Assembly: GCF_002849695.1 (NCBI RefSeq) | Contig: NZ_CP018937.1 | Coordinates: forward strand, 1,426,001 to 1,490,000 | Length of the DNA stretch: 64,000 bases | Origin: Bacteroides fragilis | GTDB taxonomy: Bacteria; Bacteroidota; Bacteroidia; Bacteroidales; Bacteroidaceae | Direction of reading: 5' to 3' | Shown: one piece after another, positions 1 to 9,442 of the stretch | Numbering within the stretch: position 1 is the first letter of the stretch | How the letters are laid out: every line of letters starts with the position of its first letter | The notes under the pieces: generated by a model | Database searches by the model: none | What the model saw: the letters and a program-made list of their open reading frames with translations, nothing else | What the model was told of the DNA's origin: nothing | Position numbers and translations under genes: made by a program

Positions 1-192
1 GATTATTCTGTTACGATTCCGGCCGATAAACTGAGCACATTTGTAAGAGGCACTAAATATACTGTGTCATTGGTTGTCAAAGGTGGAAAGTTAACTTTGA
101 TGAGTGACAAAATCCTGATTGATAGGGATTGGGCAGAGGTGCAGACAGGAACCGGAGGCAGTGGCGGTGATTATGATACCAGTTTTAATTAG
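1..192 (+). CDS. C-terminal fragment of a fimbrillin-like protein
   Basis: An open frame enters from the left edge and ends at a TAG at 190-192, giving 63 residues. It reads DYSVTIPADKLSTFVRGTKY, then a Trp-containing segment ending in a Gly/Ser-rich tail. The pattern (V/I-x-IP-x-x-x-L-x-x-F-x-x-G-x-x-Y-x-V-x-L, then DW) is the same C-terminal signature seen in the complete fimbrillin genes downstream (for example the gene ending at 1164: IPYSELGEFRQGEKYVIGL). It is therefore the end of another member of the array, most likely also a lipoprotein, although its N-terminus is outside the window. The next gene begins 3 bases after the stop, which indicates one transcription unit. Confidence 0.75.
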   Translation, partial: DYSVTIPADKLSTFVRGTKYTVSLVVKGGKLTLMSDKILIDRDWAEVQTGTGGSGGDYDTSFN

Positions 193-195
193 AGT

Positions 196-1164
196 ATGAA
201 GATTATGAAACATTTATTATGGATCCTGGTGGGAGGTATTTTATTGAGTAGCTGTTCTGATGACCGTGAGATGGATGACGGGAGATGGAAAGCATCTGCG
301 CTTCGAGTACCGCTCGAGGTATCTTCGGCAGTCATTAAGCAGGAGGTAGTTACACGTTTAGCTCCCGATCCGGTAGCTTTGACGAAAGGGGCCATAGGGA
401 TTTTTCTGTCGGGTACAGAAGCTGGAAGCGGATATAAAGTTATTGACAATCGTAAATATGTTTATAACGGCAGTGATTGGGGGCCTCCGACGGCTAATGA
501 TACAATTTATTTAGTGGGTAACGATGCTGATGTCTGTGCTTACTATCCTTATAAAGATGCGTATACGGACAAGACGGTCATTCCATTGCAATCACAGGAT
601 TATGTGGAAACTGAAGATATCTATTATGCATTGAATACAATGATAAATGGTTTTACTCCTGCGATTACTTTTAGTATGGTGCATGCTTATTCTTTAGTGG
701 AGTTAAAGATCAGCCGTGAGAACTACTTTATGCCTTGTAAAATTAGTAAAATAACCTTGGGGAATTCCGCTTTAATAAAAAAAGGCACTATTAACATTGC
801 CGTTGACGGAAGCATACAGGCTTCGGAAACAGGGAATTATGATTTGACAACAGTAACTGCAGCTTCACCTCATACATTGTCTGTTGGCGAATCTTATGTA
901 CGCCGTGTACTGATGATTCCGGTTCCGCTTAAAATTGAGCGGACAGATGCGGAAGGAGGACAATTCGGGCTGTCTGTCAGCCTTGTGGTAGATGGACAAC
1001 AGATGCTCGTGGAGATCCCGTATTCCGAACTTGGAGAGTTCAGGCAGGGAGAGAAGTATGTTATCGGATTAAAGATCAAAGGAACAGAAATCGTGCCTAC
1101 CGTTAGCGCATTGGAATGGGAAGATGATAAGGTTGATGGCGGGAATAAATATCCTGTTGAATAA
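196..1164 (+). CDS. Fimbrillin-like (Mfa/Fim family) lipoprotein, 322 aa
   Basis: Predicted structural or accessory subunit of Bacteroidales type V-like pili, exported as a lipoprotein. The N-terminus is basic and hydrophobic and ends in a lipobox LLSSC (Cys20). A Thr-Arg pair lies at residues 53-54, 34 residues after the lipidated Cys, where type V pilins are cut by a trypsin-like protease. Family signatures are visible: AYYPY near 115, HAYSLVEL near 173, LMIPVPL near 239 and the C-terminal IPYSELGEFRQGEKY. The length fits Mfa_like_1-type proteins. It sits 3 bases after the preceding gene fragment and 24 bases before the next paralogue, so it is probably co-transcribed. The exact role (stalk, tip or anchor) cannot be told from sequence. 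Confidence 0.82.
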   Translation: MKIMKHLLWILVGGILLSSCSDDREMDDGRWKASALRVPLEVSSAVIKQEVVTRLAPDPVALTKGAIGIFLSGTEAGSGYKVIDNRKYVYNGSDWGPPTANDTIYLVGNDADVCAYYPYKDAYTDKTVIPLQSQDYVETEDIYYALNTMINGFTPAITFSMVHAYSLVELKISRENYFMPCKISKITLGNSALIKKGTINIAVDGSIQASETGNYDLTTVTAASPHTLSVGESYVRRVLMIPVPLKIERTDAEGGQFGLSVSLVVDGQQMLVEIPYSELGEFRQGEKYVIGLKIKGTEIVPTVSALEWEDDKVDGGNKYPVE

Positions 1165-1188
1165 AATCATATTTAAAACTGAGCTACT

Positions 1189-2181
1189 ATGAAAGGAGTA
1201 CTATACATAAGTTTTTTAGTTTGCATGTTACTGGGGTGCAGCGATGGTGATAGCTTACCAGATTGGAAAAAAGACAAAACAGCCCGTACAGAGTTGGAAA
1301 TTGCGTCTGCTGCCATTGTGGAAGGCAATCCACAGACTCGTGCCAATGTACCTTTTACGCCCGGAAGTTCCATTGCTTTGTTTTGCCATGGGCAGGCTGC
1401 CGAAACGAGTTATACGCCTGTGAATAACAGAAAATATACGCTAAATGCCGGTGAGAGTCAATGGACAGCCGAGTCGGAGGCGAGTACCATTTATTTAGGT
1501 AGCGAGAAGGCGGATGTGTGCGGGTATTATCCCTATACGGAAGAAACAGTGGATGAGCTTTATAAGGACCGTACTAAAATTCCTATGGAGACACAAAACT
1601 ATGACGTTTTAAAAGAACTGTATTATGTGGCTAATCAGGAAGTTGATGCTAAGAAATATTTTGTAGATATGCATTTTAAGCATGCTTATTCACGTTTAGT
1701 ATTGAATATAGGGGTGGAAGATGCTTATCCGGCTATATGTAGTATTAATTCAGTGGCTTTAGCAAACGACTCATTGTTTCGAAAAGCGGTGATAGATATT
1801 ACGAGTGGTACTGTTGGCATCCATCCGGATGATACGGAGAAACAATTTAGGGGCGGATATAACATCACAAAAGACCTTCCTTATGTTTTGGACGGTCCTA
1901 CTAAAAAATACCAGGCTGATCTGCTTATGATTCCTACAAAATTATTGCCTGACCCGTTTGAACCGACTAAAGGGCTTAGCGTCATAGTGAATGTAAGCGG
2001 ATTTCCGGCAACGGTGATCATTCCGATAAACGATCTCTCTGATTTCGAGAGTGGTAAAAAATACGTTGTCTCTTTGAAATTGAGAGGGATCGCAATTAAA
2101 TCGGTGACCGTAACCACTACTGACTGGGATGAGAAAGTACTGAATGAAGGTATAGATTACGAACCGCTTCCCCAACCTTAA
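1189..2181 (+). CDS. Fimbrillin-like lipoprotein, 330 aa
   Basis: A second complete paralogue of the array. The signal peptide ends in LLGC (Cys17). The mature part begins SDGDSLPDW, and a Thr-Arg pair follows at 50-51, the likely proteolytic maturation point if it is processed like P. gingivalis pilins. Conserved elements are GYYPY, KHAYSRLVL, LLMIP and the C-terminal IPINDLSDFESGKKYVVSL followed by DW. It is closest in style to the genes at 196, 2195 and 5835, all of which contain a DRT-x-IPxxxQ/K-type segment or its remnant after the YPY motif. The 24-base spacing upstream and 13-base spacing downstream support a polycistronic array. Confidence 0.82.
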   Translation: MKGVLYISFLVCMLLGCSDGDSLPDWKKDKTARTELEIASAAIVEGNPQTRANVPFTPGSSIALFCHGQAAETSYTPVNNRKYTLNAGESQWTAESEASTIYLGSEKADVCGYYPYTEETVDELYKDRTKIPMETQNYDVLKELYYVANQEVDAKKYFVDMHFKHAYSRLVLNIGVEDAYPAICSINSVALANDSLFRKAVIDITSGTVGIHPDDTEKQFRGGYNITKDLPYVLDGPTKKYQADLLMIPTKLLPDPFEPTKGLSVIVNVSGFPATVIIPINDLSDFESGKKYVVSLKLRGIAIKSVTVTTTDWDEKVLNEGIDYEPLPQP

Positions 2182-2194
2182 TGATTATACAAAA

Positions 2195-3259
2195 ATGAAC
2201 AGCATGATTATGAAACTCAATATGAATATAAATACTTCTGTGGCTGCCATATATGTAATGACGATATTATTGGTTGCCTGTTCGCAGGAAAGAACTTTAT
2301 TTCCGACAGAAAAAACGGACAGTGTGCCTTTAAGCGTATTCACTTCGTTCAAGGCGGATGTGACTACAAGAGCTACCGCTCAACCGTTGCCTGAAGGGAG
2401 CAGTATCGGAGTTTTTTTGATAGCGGATGCTAACTATGTTACCCCTCAGAGTAATGTGAAATACACTTATCAGCCTGATGACGAATGGACGTCAGAGACC
2501 TCTGTTTGGGTGGGCGGGGCAAGAGCCGGTCTGTGTGCTTATTATCCATATGGAAAAGTTACTTTTTCTGCAGTTACACAGACCACATTAAAGACCCAAG
2601 CTTACACGGAGGATGCGGATTGGTGGTATGCCAAAGACAATGTGGCTGTCACAGTCAATAATCTGTCACCACAGATCAATTTTTTATTGGAGAAACCTTA
2701 TTCTCAGCTTTCTTTGGAGATGATTCGTAACGGAAGGTATCCGTTGCAGTGTAAAATAACCAATGTACGTATAGAATTGGACAACGGAGACCCGATGGTT
2801 GACACCGGGACGTTCGATATAAAAGACGGGAGTCTGCAAAACACAACAAATATTGCTTCTTATTCATATCCAACCTCCGGACCTATGCATGACACGGGAT
2901 TGGGGGTAGGAGAAGCGGCGAGAGATACCACTTGTAACTATCTGTTTGTTCCGCAGGCTCTTGCGTCTGGCTTGAAACTGACTTTGACCATCGATGAACG
3001 TGATTTCAGTGTGATTGTGCCACAGGCGGATCTTGCCGGACTGGTAGCAGGAAAGCGCCACGTAGTCCGGTTGGATATCAGAGGGGGAATACCGATTAAT
3101 ATAGTGGAGGTTACCACGAAAGACTGGCAATCAATAAGCTTTGACGGTGGTGATGCCACTACTATTAAAGATGAAACAGAGATCATTATTGATGGTGGTA
3201 AAGTGGGAACAGAAGATTGGACATCGGATCCTACACAAAGTGGATCAGGGGCACTGTAA
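2195..3259 (+). CDS. Fimbrillin-like lipoprotein, 354 aa
   Basis: Member of the tandem array. From the first ATG the lipobox is LLVAC with Cys29; there are further in-frame Met codons at residues 4, 6 and 10, so the true start may be a few codons later (2204-2222). A Thr-Thr-Arg at 57-59 is the candidate maturation site. Conserved elements include CAYYPY, EKPYSQLSLEM, YLFVPQ and a C-terminal IVPQADLAGLVAGKRHVVRL followed by DW. It has a longer C-terminal tail than its neighbours, rich in Thr, Gly and Asp, ending QSGSGAL. Such tails differ between paralogues and could affect whether the subunit can accept a donor strand; that is inference. Confidence 0.8.
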   Translation: MNSMIMKLNMNINTSVAAIYVMTILLVACSQERTLFPTEKTDSVPLSVFTSFKADVTTRATAQPLPEGSSIGVFLIADANYVTPQSNVKYTYQPDDEWTSETSVWVGGARAGLCAYYPYGKVTFSAVTQTTLKTQAYTEDADWWYAKDNVAVTVNNLSPQINFLLEKPYSQLSLEMIRNGRYPLQCKITNVRIELDNGDPMVDTGTFDIKDGSLQNTTNIASYSYPTSGPMHDTGLGVGEAARDTTCNYLFVPQALASGLKLTLTIDERDFSVIVPQADLAGLVAGKRHVVRLDIRGGIPINIVEVTTKDWQSISFDGGDATTIKDETEIIIDGGKVGTEDWTSDPTQSGSGAL

Positions 3260-3274
3260 TTTAATATTAAACGT

Positions 3275-4201
3275 ATGAAGACAAACCTATTATTTTTTAT
3301 TTGCATCCTATTTGCATTAGTCTCTTGTGAACAAGAAGACAAGGTATCCGGAGAAAAGGCACTGGCTGTAGTGTCCGCTTCTTCCGACGATAGGCCCTCA
3401 ACACGCGGAATTATAAACGATGATACATACGCTTTAGGGGTCTTTCGGACCACTGCCGGTACTTATACGCCTTTATTCAATGTGAAGCATATTTATTCAG
3501 GAGGAGAGTGGGGATCTGATAATGTAATCAAGGTAGATTATCGGAATGCTTCTTTTTTTGCCTATTATCCTTATCATACAGCGACCGGAAATTATGCCGG
3601 GCTGGCAAGTGGCACTACCTTGACCCTGCAAGCACAGTTGTTCAATGCCGGAGAGGATATTTGCTATGGAGTGGGTGAAGCCTTGAATGGAGGTCCGGTT
3701 AGTGTATACAATCCGTTTGTTGAGTTTCTGAATATGAAACACGCATATACCCGGTTGAGGTTGACACTGACTCGCGGGGAAAAATTTGATAAGACTAAGA
3801 AATGTAATATACAGAATATTACTTTCAAATCGAATAATACCAATTTTTATCTGACACGTAGCCTTGATATCGCTTCCACTGCCGGAGCTACCGGAGGAAG
3901 CACTGTGGCTGCCGGATATGTTCATAATCCTAACGTTAATATTGCCACCGGTAAAAGCGTGACATACGAGTATATGTTTCCTCCGCAACCACTTGCCGGT
4001 AGTAAATTGACTATTCTTGTCACTGTCGACGGGGTAACTCGGAGTTGTGACATTTCAACGTTAGGCAGTTCTTTGGATTCGGGGAAATATTATGGAGTAT
4101 CACTGACATTTACGGATGTGGGAATCATCCTGTCATCGGCAGTTGTTACTGTCAATGATTTTGGCGGACAAGGAAATACTCAGGTAGATACGGAATTATA
4201 A
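3275..4201 (+). CDS. Fimbrillin-like lipoprotein, 308 aa (subgroup A)
   Basis: Lipoprotein signal peptide ending LVSC (Cys18), then a Thr-Arg-Gly at 43-45 as candidate protease site. This copy belongs to a subgroup shared with the genes at 6899 and 9443: TRGIINDDTYALGVFRT after the cleavage site, FAYYPYHT, KHAYTRLRLTLTRG, SNNTNFYL, YNPNVNI-like (here VHNPNVNI) and MFPPQPLAG. It is directly followed by a FISUMP-containing fimbrillin, and this A-then-B gene pair recurs at 6899-9430, pointing to a segmental duplication. The protein probably forms part of a surface fibre; no enzymatic motif is seen. Confidence 0.82.
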   Translation: MKTNLLFFICILFALVSCEQEDKVSGEKALAVVSASSDDRPSTRGIINDDTYALGVFRTTAGTYTPLFNVKHIYSGGEWGSDNVIKVDYRNASFFAYYPYHTATGNYAGLASGTTLTLQAQLFNAGEDICYGVGEALNGGPVSVYNPFVEFLNMKHAYTRLRLTLTRGEKFDKTKKCNIQNITFKSNNTNFYLTRSLDIASTAGATGGSTVAAGYVHNPNVNIATGKSVTYEYMFPPQPLAGSKLTILVTVDGVTRSCDISTLGSSLDSGKYYGVSLTFTDVGIILSSAVVTVNDFGGQGNTQVDTEL

Positions 4202-4219
4202 CATAAACGGAGAATAAAG

Positions 4220-5791
4220 ATGATACAACTGAAAGATAAACTAAAAGTAAATGGCGGAACAAGACGGTACATGGAAACGGTTTGTTTGAGCCTGTCGCTT
4301 TCTATTTTCGCAATGGGGTGCAGCCAGGATAGTGATACGTTTTATCCATCGGTTCCGGATGAAGAACAACCCGCTGTGGATGAAAGCCGGATGATTCCGA
4401 TACAGTTGAGTGTGGACGGGGTTGATCAATTTTACGGAGGGGCAGTGACGCGTTCAGGAGAAACTGTTGCTCGCCTGGTACAGCCTTTGGATTCTACTTA
4501 TGATACCGGATATGATGTGGAGACAACAGTGGAATCAATTCCATTAGAGAATAGTGTGTCGACCCGTGCCAACTTGGGCAATGTACAGTTCCGTGTAGTG
4601 GCTTACAGAACAAATGCTTCGTCTGCCGCTAATTATGCGGGGACAGCTGTTTATAAGACAAATGGTTCGGGAGTCGCAGCTATTGTAGCCAAGACAGCTA
4701 CTCCTGTCAATAGTGCCGGACAATGGATATTGGGGCCGGGCACATATACTTTTGTGTGCTATTCTTATGGACTGAATAGTGCACCGGCAATGCTGTCCGG
4801 TAATTGGTCTACAACCGTTTCGCACAATCAGGATTTTATGCTTTGCCGGAAAGAAGGAGTTGTAGTAGCTCCCGATAATAAAGGAGAGTTTACATTGGGA
4901 GGAATCAGCTTTACGCGTCAGTGCGCTTTGCTCCAACTGGCTGTCACGGCCAATGACTTTTCTAATAATACGGTTCAACAATGTGCAGCCACTGTATCCA
5001 ACCTGAATAGTAACAACATAACCTGGAATGCCGGTCAGGCGGCCCTTTCAACAGGCGGTACGGGGGGAGCTGTAAACTTTTCGTGGAGCAGCTTGAATGC
5101 GGCTACGGTTAATAGTAATGTATATAAGGTGCTGCCTCAGAGCAACCGTACATTAACCATTAAGCTCACGACTTTGAGAATTGGTAATATACAATATAAT
5201 AACCGTGTGACGGTGAATGCCTCCGGGCGTCAATTTGCGGCAGGAGGTAATTATAAGATAACTGTTAAGATAACCGGTAACGGTATTACTGTGGGAGGAG
5301 CTACGTGGGCGAAAGGGAACGTTTACAGGAGTGGGGATAATTTTTATTTTGAGTCTTCACAAAGTGGTTATCACAGTGGTACACAAGGTGGATCTTTTTT
5401 TGGCTGGAATACGCTCTCTTCCAGTAATAACACGTATGGAGGAAGCTCTTTTTCTTCCAACAATGATCCTTGCTATCAGGTTGCTCCCCGAGGAACATGG
5501 TGTACTCCGACTGCCAACCAGTTACAGAATCTGGGAAATAGTGGATATAGGTCTGGAAGTATGAATGGTAAGAGCGGAGGATTTTTTGGCGGTAATAAGG
5601 TTTTTCTGCCTGCAATGGGAAACAGAGGTAAAAATAATGTAAACTATTGGCCTGGAACGGGATATTATAGAAGCAGTACGAGTGCTAGTGGCCAGCGTTG
5701 CTATTATCTGGAGTTTAATCAGAGTTTTGCTGTTAAGAATAACTATTATTGGTATTGGGACGGATTCCCGATAAGATGCGTCAAAAGATGA
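4220..5791 (+). CDS. Fimbrillin-like lipoprotein with C-terminal FISUMP-like domain, 523 aa (subgroup B)
   Basis: The N-terminal part is fimbrillin-like. It has a lipobox AMGC (Cys34 from the first ATG; an internal Met18 at 4271 gives a more typical signal peptide), VTRSG at 76-80, a second VSTRAN at 113-118, and YSYG and LPQSNRTLTIKL elements. From about residue 355 a separate domain begins with TWAKGNVYRSGDNFYF, contains DPCYQVAPRGTWCTP, and ends IRCVKR. That arrangement (WAxGN, DPC, G-T-W-x-x-P-x-x-x-Q-L, I-R-C-V) is typical of FISUMP/major-paralogous domains with a C-type-lectin-like fold. A fibre subunit with an added binding domain fits a tip adhesin. It is paralogous to the gene at 7883. 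Confidence 0.8.
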   Translation: MIQLKDKLKVNGGTRRYMETVCLSLSLSIFAMGCSQDSDTFYPSVPDEEQPAVDESRMIPIQLSVDGVDQFYGGAVTRSGETVARLVQPLDSTYDTGYDVETTVESIPLENSVSTRANLGNVQFRVVAYRTNASSAANYAGTAVYKTNGSGVAAIVAKTATPVNSAGQWILGPGTYTFVCYSYGLNSAPAMLSGNWSTTVSHNQDFMLCRKEGVVVAPDNKGEFTLGGISFTRQCALLQLAVTANDFSNNTVQQCAATVSNLNSNNITWNAGQAALSTGGTGGAVNFSWSSLNAATVNSNVYKVLPQSNRTLTIKLTTLRIGNIQYNNRVTVNASGRQFAAGGNYKITVKITGNGITVGGATWAKGNVYRSGDNFYFESSQSGYHSGTQGGSFFGWNTLSSSNNTYGGSSFSSNNDPCYQVAPRGTWCTPTANQLQNLGNSGYRSGSMNGKSGGFFGGNKVFLPAMGNRGKNNVNYWPGTGYYRSSTSASGQRCYYLEFNQSFAVKNNYYWYWDGFPIRCVKR

Positions 5792-5834
5792 AAATTTTGA
5801 AAATGGTGAAGTCTAATATCGTAAAAAATGAATA

Positions 5835-6902
5835 ATGAATAATCTAAATGATCTGATCAGGATTTGGTGTCTGCTACTGGTTTTGGTCGCCTGCAACCAG
5901 GATGACAGTATGGATGGTATACCCGATGATGCCACCGTATCTTGCACTATCAATAGCGTGAGTGTAGTCGAACCGCATAAGGTCAATACTCGTGCCGCAC
6001 TAAGTGACGGAGAATCCATCGGGGTCTTTTTGACTGACGATGTGGTGAAGAATGCAGGTAACAGCCGGAAATATTCGGATAGGAATAATTGTAAATATAC
6101 CAAGCTATCAGGAACGTGGACTCCGATTGACGATGAAAACACAGTGTCACTGGCTGAAGATGTATATGCAAATCTTTGGGCAATCTATCCTTATCATGCC
6201 GATAAGGAAAACGGATTGGATTATACGGATCGGACAGCTATCCCTCTGAAGTCAAAACTGTATTCGGCTGAGAAAGATTTGTGCTATGGGGCGGGAACCG
6301 GGGCAGCCAATGAGACCAGTTTTACCCAGCCTACGGGAAGTAAAGTTCCTGTAGATATTTCTTTTTTAAATATGGAGCATGCTTATAGCTGGGTCGTTTT
6401 TCGGGTCAACAGACATAAGTATACCAAAGATGCTAAGCTGTCTAAAATAAAAGTATCCAATGTGTTGACATACACTACTCTGAATATTACAAACGGAACT
6501 TATGCCGCCTCTAAAGCCACTCCGGAGCCGGGAATCGCTGAAAAAGTGGACGGAACGATTCCGGAACAGGAAACTGATTATGTAGAGGTGGGCTTCCTTA
6601 TCGTACCTTGCACATTAGAATCGATCGGAACCATTCTGGGAGTAGCTGACTGTGGCATGAAAGTAGACCTTACAGTAGATGGTGACGTATATACATTGGG
6701 GATTCCGCTTACTAAATTGTCTCAATTGGAAGCCGGGAAAAAATACTCGATTGAGATTACCGTACAGGGGGCGCATGGAATCGTCATTGGGGCGAATGGA
6801 GTTTCTACTGTTGACTGGCCTGCGCCAACCACTGCTTCGGGAGACTTGATAGGTGAGGCTACTATACATACAAATTCTGTTTTAAACTGTTTTTGGTCAT
6901 GA
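5835..6902 (+). CDS. Fimbrillin-like lipoprotein, 355 aa
   Basis: Starts at an ATG 43 bases after the previous stop; lipobox LVAC with Cys20. A Thr-Arg pair is at 52-53. It shows AIYPYHADK, DRTAIPLKSK, MEHAYSWVVFRV, FLIVP and a C-terminal IPLTKLSQLEAGKKYSIEI followed by DW, placing it with the genes at 196 and 1189 rather than with subgroup A. The stop codon TGA (6900-6902) overlaps the ATG of the next gene at 6899 in an ATGA junction, so translation of the two is probably coupled. It is inserted between the two A-B gene pairs of the array. Confidence 0.8.
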   Translation: MNNLNDLIRIWCLLLVLVACNQDDSMDGIPDDATVSCTINSVSVVEPHKVNTRAALSDGESIGVFLTDDVVKNAGNSRKYSDRNNCKYTKLSGTWTPIDDENTVSLAEDVYANLWAIYPYHADKENGLDYTDRTAIPLKSKLYSAEKDLCYGAGTGAANETSFTQPTGSKVPVDISFLNMEHAYSWVVFRVNRHKYTKDAKLSKIKVSNVLTYTTLNITNGTYAASKATPEPGIAEKVDGTIPEQETDYVEVGFLIVPCTLESIGTILGVADCGMKVDLTVDGDVYTLGIPLTKLSQLEAGKKYSIEITVQGAHGIVIGANGVSTVDWPAPTTASGDLIGEATIHTNSVLNCFWS

Positions 6903-7854
6903 AAATTAATAATATGTTTTTTATTGCCATGTGCGGATTGTGTATATCATGCGGGGCAGAGATTACAACGGACACTTCATCCGAAGTATTATCCGACAGG
7001 CAGATTCCTATAGGAATATCGACTGTTTCTATTCCTGAATACGGTGCGGAGACTACTCGTGGGCTGATTGCTAACGCCACTTATCGATTGGGACTGTTTC
7101 GTACCGGTGACAAGGGTTACCCTCCTCAGTATGATGCGCCTTATACGTATACAGCAACCGGATGGACGGCTTCTACAGAAGTGAAGGTGGATCATCGCGG
7201 GGTGAGTTTGTATGCTTATTATCCTTATCAGTCTGTTTCCTTTGTAGATAACACGACAACAGCCGTCCTGAATGCGCAACTTTACAGTGCGGACAAAGAT
7301 ATGTGTTATGGGAAGGGGCTACCTGTGGGGGGTGCAAGCGTGATTAATAATGATGCTCCGGAAGTGGAGTTTATAGCTATGCAACACGCTTATGCCCGGC
7401 TCAAACTGACATTGCTGCGCGGAACGAATTATGATAAGAGTAAGGCATGTAATATCAAAAATATTACTTTGAAATCTAATAATACAAGTTTTTATCTACA
7501 GCGTCATTTGAATATCGCTACGGTAGCCGGTGTAACTGAAGGAACTGCCGTCGCGACAGGCTATGTTTATAATCCGAATGTGAATATAGCGATCGGGGGC
7601 AATTGAGCTATGACTTCCTGCTGCCTCCACAGCCACTTGCCGGCAATACATTAACAGTTCTTGTGACGGTGGACGGTGAAGTGCGTTTTTTGAATATTAC
7701 GGGATTCGGCAGTTCGTTGGATGCCGGATCATACTACAATGTATCTCTGACGATTACAGATATACAGATGGTACCTACGAATGCTTTGACAGTGAATGAT
7801 TACGGGACTCAAGGGAATACTAATTTTGATTATAAATATGAGATGCATAATTGA
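6899..7854 (+). pseudogene. Fimbrillin-like lipoprotein (subgroup A), frameshifted at a G run
   Basis: The gene begins at the ATG of an ATGA overlap with the upstream stop. It has a lipobox CISC (Cys18), TRG at 53-55, YAYYPYQS, QHAYARLKLTLLRG and YNPNVNIAIGG, and then runs into TGA at 7604-7606. The missing C-terminus (SYDFLLPPQPLAGNTLTVLV to the end) continues in the -1 frame up to 7854. Restoring one G to the five-G tract at 7595-7599 joins the halves as NVNIAIGGQLSYDFLLPPQPL, matching the intact relatives at 3275 and 9443. The cause could be a true mutation, slipped-strand phase variation or a sequence error. A start at 7603 (TTG) for the second half as an independent gene is unlikely because it lacks a signal peptide. 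Confidence 0.82.
7595..7599 (+). repeat. G5 homopolymer at the frameshift point
   Basis: Five G residues between C7594 and C7600 lie exactly where the two halves of the subgroup A fimbrillin change frame. A six-G version would restore the frame. Slippage at such a tract is a possible ON/OFF switch for the subunit, but five bases is short for a phase-variable tract. Confidence 0.6.
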
Positions 7855-7882
7855 CAGGACGCAAACGGGAATACTTAAAAGT

Positions 7883-9430
7883 ATGATTCGCCTAATGGCT
7901 TGTTCATGTTCTTTGTTCTTGATTTTGCTTGCAGTGACAGGGTGTGACAGGGAGGAAGATGAAAGATTTCCTTCGGGACATCATGATCCGATAGAAGGAG
8001 ATGGGGAGATGGTATCTATCAATGTAAAAGTAGATGGGGTAGATGAGTTTTTAGGTGGTGCGGTTACCCGTTCCGGAGAGATTTTGACAAAGATAGTGCA
8101 GCCTTTGGACAGTACTTATGATTCGGGCTATGATGTAGAAACGACAATTGAATCTTTACTTCCCGTTAATCCGGTACAGACGCGTGGCAATATGGCCAAT
8201 ATGCAGTTTCGGGTTGTAGCCTATAAAAACAATACCATAACGGCTGCTAATTATGCGGGTACAGCGGTTTATAGTACCAATGCTTCCGGCATTGCCTCGA
8301 TTGTAGCGAATACAGCCACTCCCGCAGGTGTTTCCGGACAGTGGGTGTTAAGGCCCGGGACGTATGCGTTTGTCTTTTATTCATACGGAACCAATTCAGC
8401 TCCGGCCGCTTTGTCCGGTAATTGGTCGACAACAGTGACGCATAACCAGGATTTCATGTTGTGTCAGAAGACCGGGGTAAATGTTACGGCCAATGCAAGC
8501 GGACAATGCCTGTTGAGTGGCATTAGTTTTTCGAGACAGTGTGCCCAACTTCAGTTGTGTGTAGTGGCTAAAGAGTTTAATAATAATACGGTTCAGCAGT
8601 GTGCGGCAACTATCTCGGGACTTAGCAACAGCCCTGTGACCTGGAATGCGAGCCAGACAACTCTTCCTGTAACGGGGACAAGCGGGACATTGAACGTGGC
8701 ATGGACCAATCCGAATGCTACTACAGTGAATAGTAATGTGTATAAGATACTCCCTCAAAGTAACCGTACACTTACAATTAAGTTTACTACTTTAAAAATC
8801 GGTAATGGACAAATGAATAACGCCATTACGGTTAGTGCTACAAACCGTTTATTCAATGCAGCCGGTAATTATAAGATAACGGTTAGCATTGTGCCAAATT
8901 ATATCTCGGTGAGGAGCTATAAATGGGCAAGGGGAAATCTTTATAAAAGCGGATCTAATTTTTATTTTGAGGCTTCTCAGACAAATTATCATGGTGGTGC
9001 GACAGAAGGAGGATTCATCGGATGGAATACTCTCGATATCGGTGTAGGTAAATATAACAGTGGGAATTATTCTACAGCCAATGATCCCTGTTACCAAGTA
9101 GTCCCTCCCGGTACTTGGGAAACACCTTCTGATGGACAACTACAAGATCTGATTAATGCGGGAGTTACCTATAACAGTTCTCCCAAAGGTTTTTGGTTCG
9201 GAGGAAATAATGGTGTATTCCTGCTTACTTTGGGAAGCCGGAATCAGTCATCTACTGAAATAAACAATACTATATCAAAAGACGGAGCTTGGGCTTTTTA
9301 TTGGTCTCGGACCCCTTCCGGAAAAACAGCCAACGGGCTTAATGTCATGCAAGGATCACCGAGTACCGCCGGTATAAATCCCAGTTGGGCGCGGGCTGAT
9401 GGCAGAACGATAAGATGTGTTAAACGATAA
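7883..9430 (+). CDS. Fimbrillin-like lipoprotein with C-terminal FISUMP-like domain, 515 aa (subgroup B)
   Basis: The chosen ATG at 7883 gives a compact lipoprotein signal ending AVTGC (Cys21). An earlier in-frame start at 7796 would overlap the preceding gene and add a non-signal extension. Two Thr-Arg pairs occur (VTRSG near 61-65 and QTRGN near 100-103), as in the paralogue at 4220. The middle part shares AANYAGTAVY, LRPGTYAFVFYSYG, HNQDFMLC and LPQSNRTLTIKF with that gene. The FISUMP-like part starts about residue 343 (KWARGNLYKSGSNFYF), has NDPCYQVVPPGTWETP and ends IRCVKR. The stop is followed by the next gene after 12 bases. Likely a second adhesin-type subunit produced by duplication of an A-B pair. 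Confidence 0.8.
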   Translation: MIRLMACSCSLFLILLAVTGCDREEDERFPSGHHDPIEGDGEMVSINVKVDGVDEFLGGAVTRSGEILTKIVQPLDSTYDSGYDVETTIESLLPVNPVQTRGNMANMQFRVVAYKNNTITAANYAGTAVYSTNASGIASIVANTATPAGVSGQWVLRPGTYAFVFYSYGTNSAPAALSGNWSTTVTHNQDFMLCQKTGVNVTANASGQCLLSGISFSRQCAQLQLCVVAKEFNNNTVQQCAATISGLSNSPVTWNASQTTLPVTGTSGTLNVAWTNPNATTVNSNVYKILPQSNRTLTIKFTTLKIGNGQMNNAITVSATNRLFNAAGNYKITVSIVPNYISVRSYKWARGNLYKSGSNFYFEASQTNYHGGATEGGFIGWNTLDIGVGKYNSGNYSTANDPCYQVVPPGTWETPSDGQLQDLINAGVTYNSSPKGFWFGGNNGVFLLTLGSRNQSSTEINNTISKDGAWAFYWSRTPSGKTANGLNVMQGSPSTAGINPSWARADGRTIRCVKR

Positions 9431-9442
9431 ATTGTATGTCCT

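Noticed and set aside
2938..3453. 171-codon minus-strand frame spanning two fimbrillin genes
   Set aside because: It lies antisense across the junction of two genes that both have signal peptides and family motifs on the plus strand.
7588..7610. Programmed -1 ribosomal frameshift in the fimbrillin gene
   Set aside because: The base before the G run is C, so the site is not a good X-XXY-YYZ slippery heptamer, and paralogues encode the same protein without a shift. An indel is simpler.
7603..7854. Independent small gene starting at TTG
   Set aside because: It lacks a signal peptide and continues exactly the fimbrillin C-terminus missing upstream; a frameshifted single gene explains both parts.
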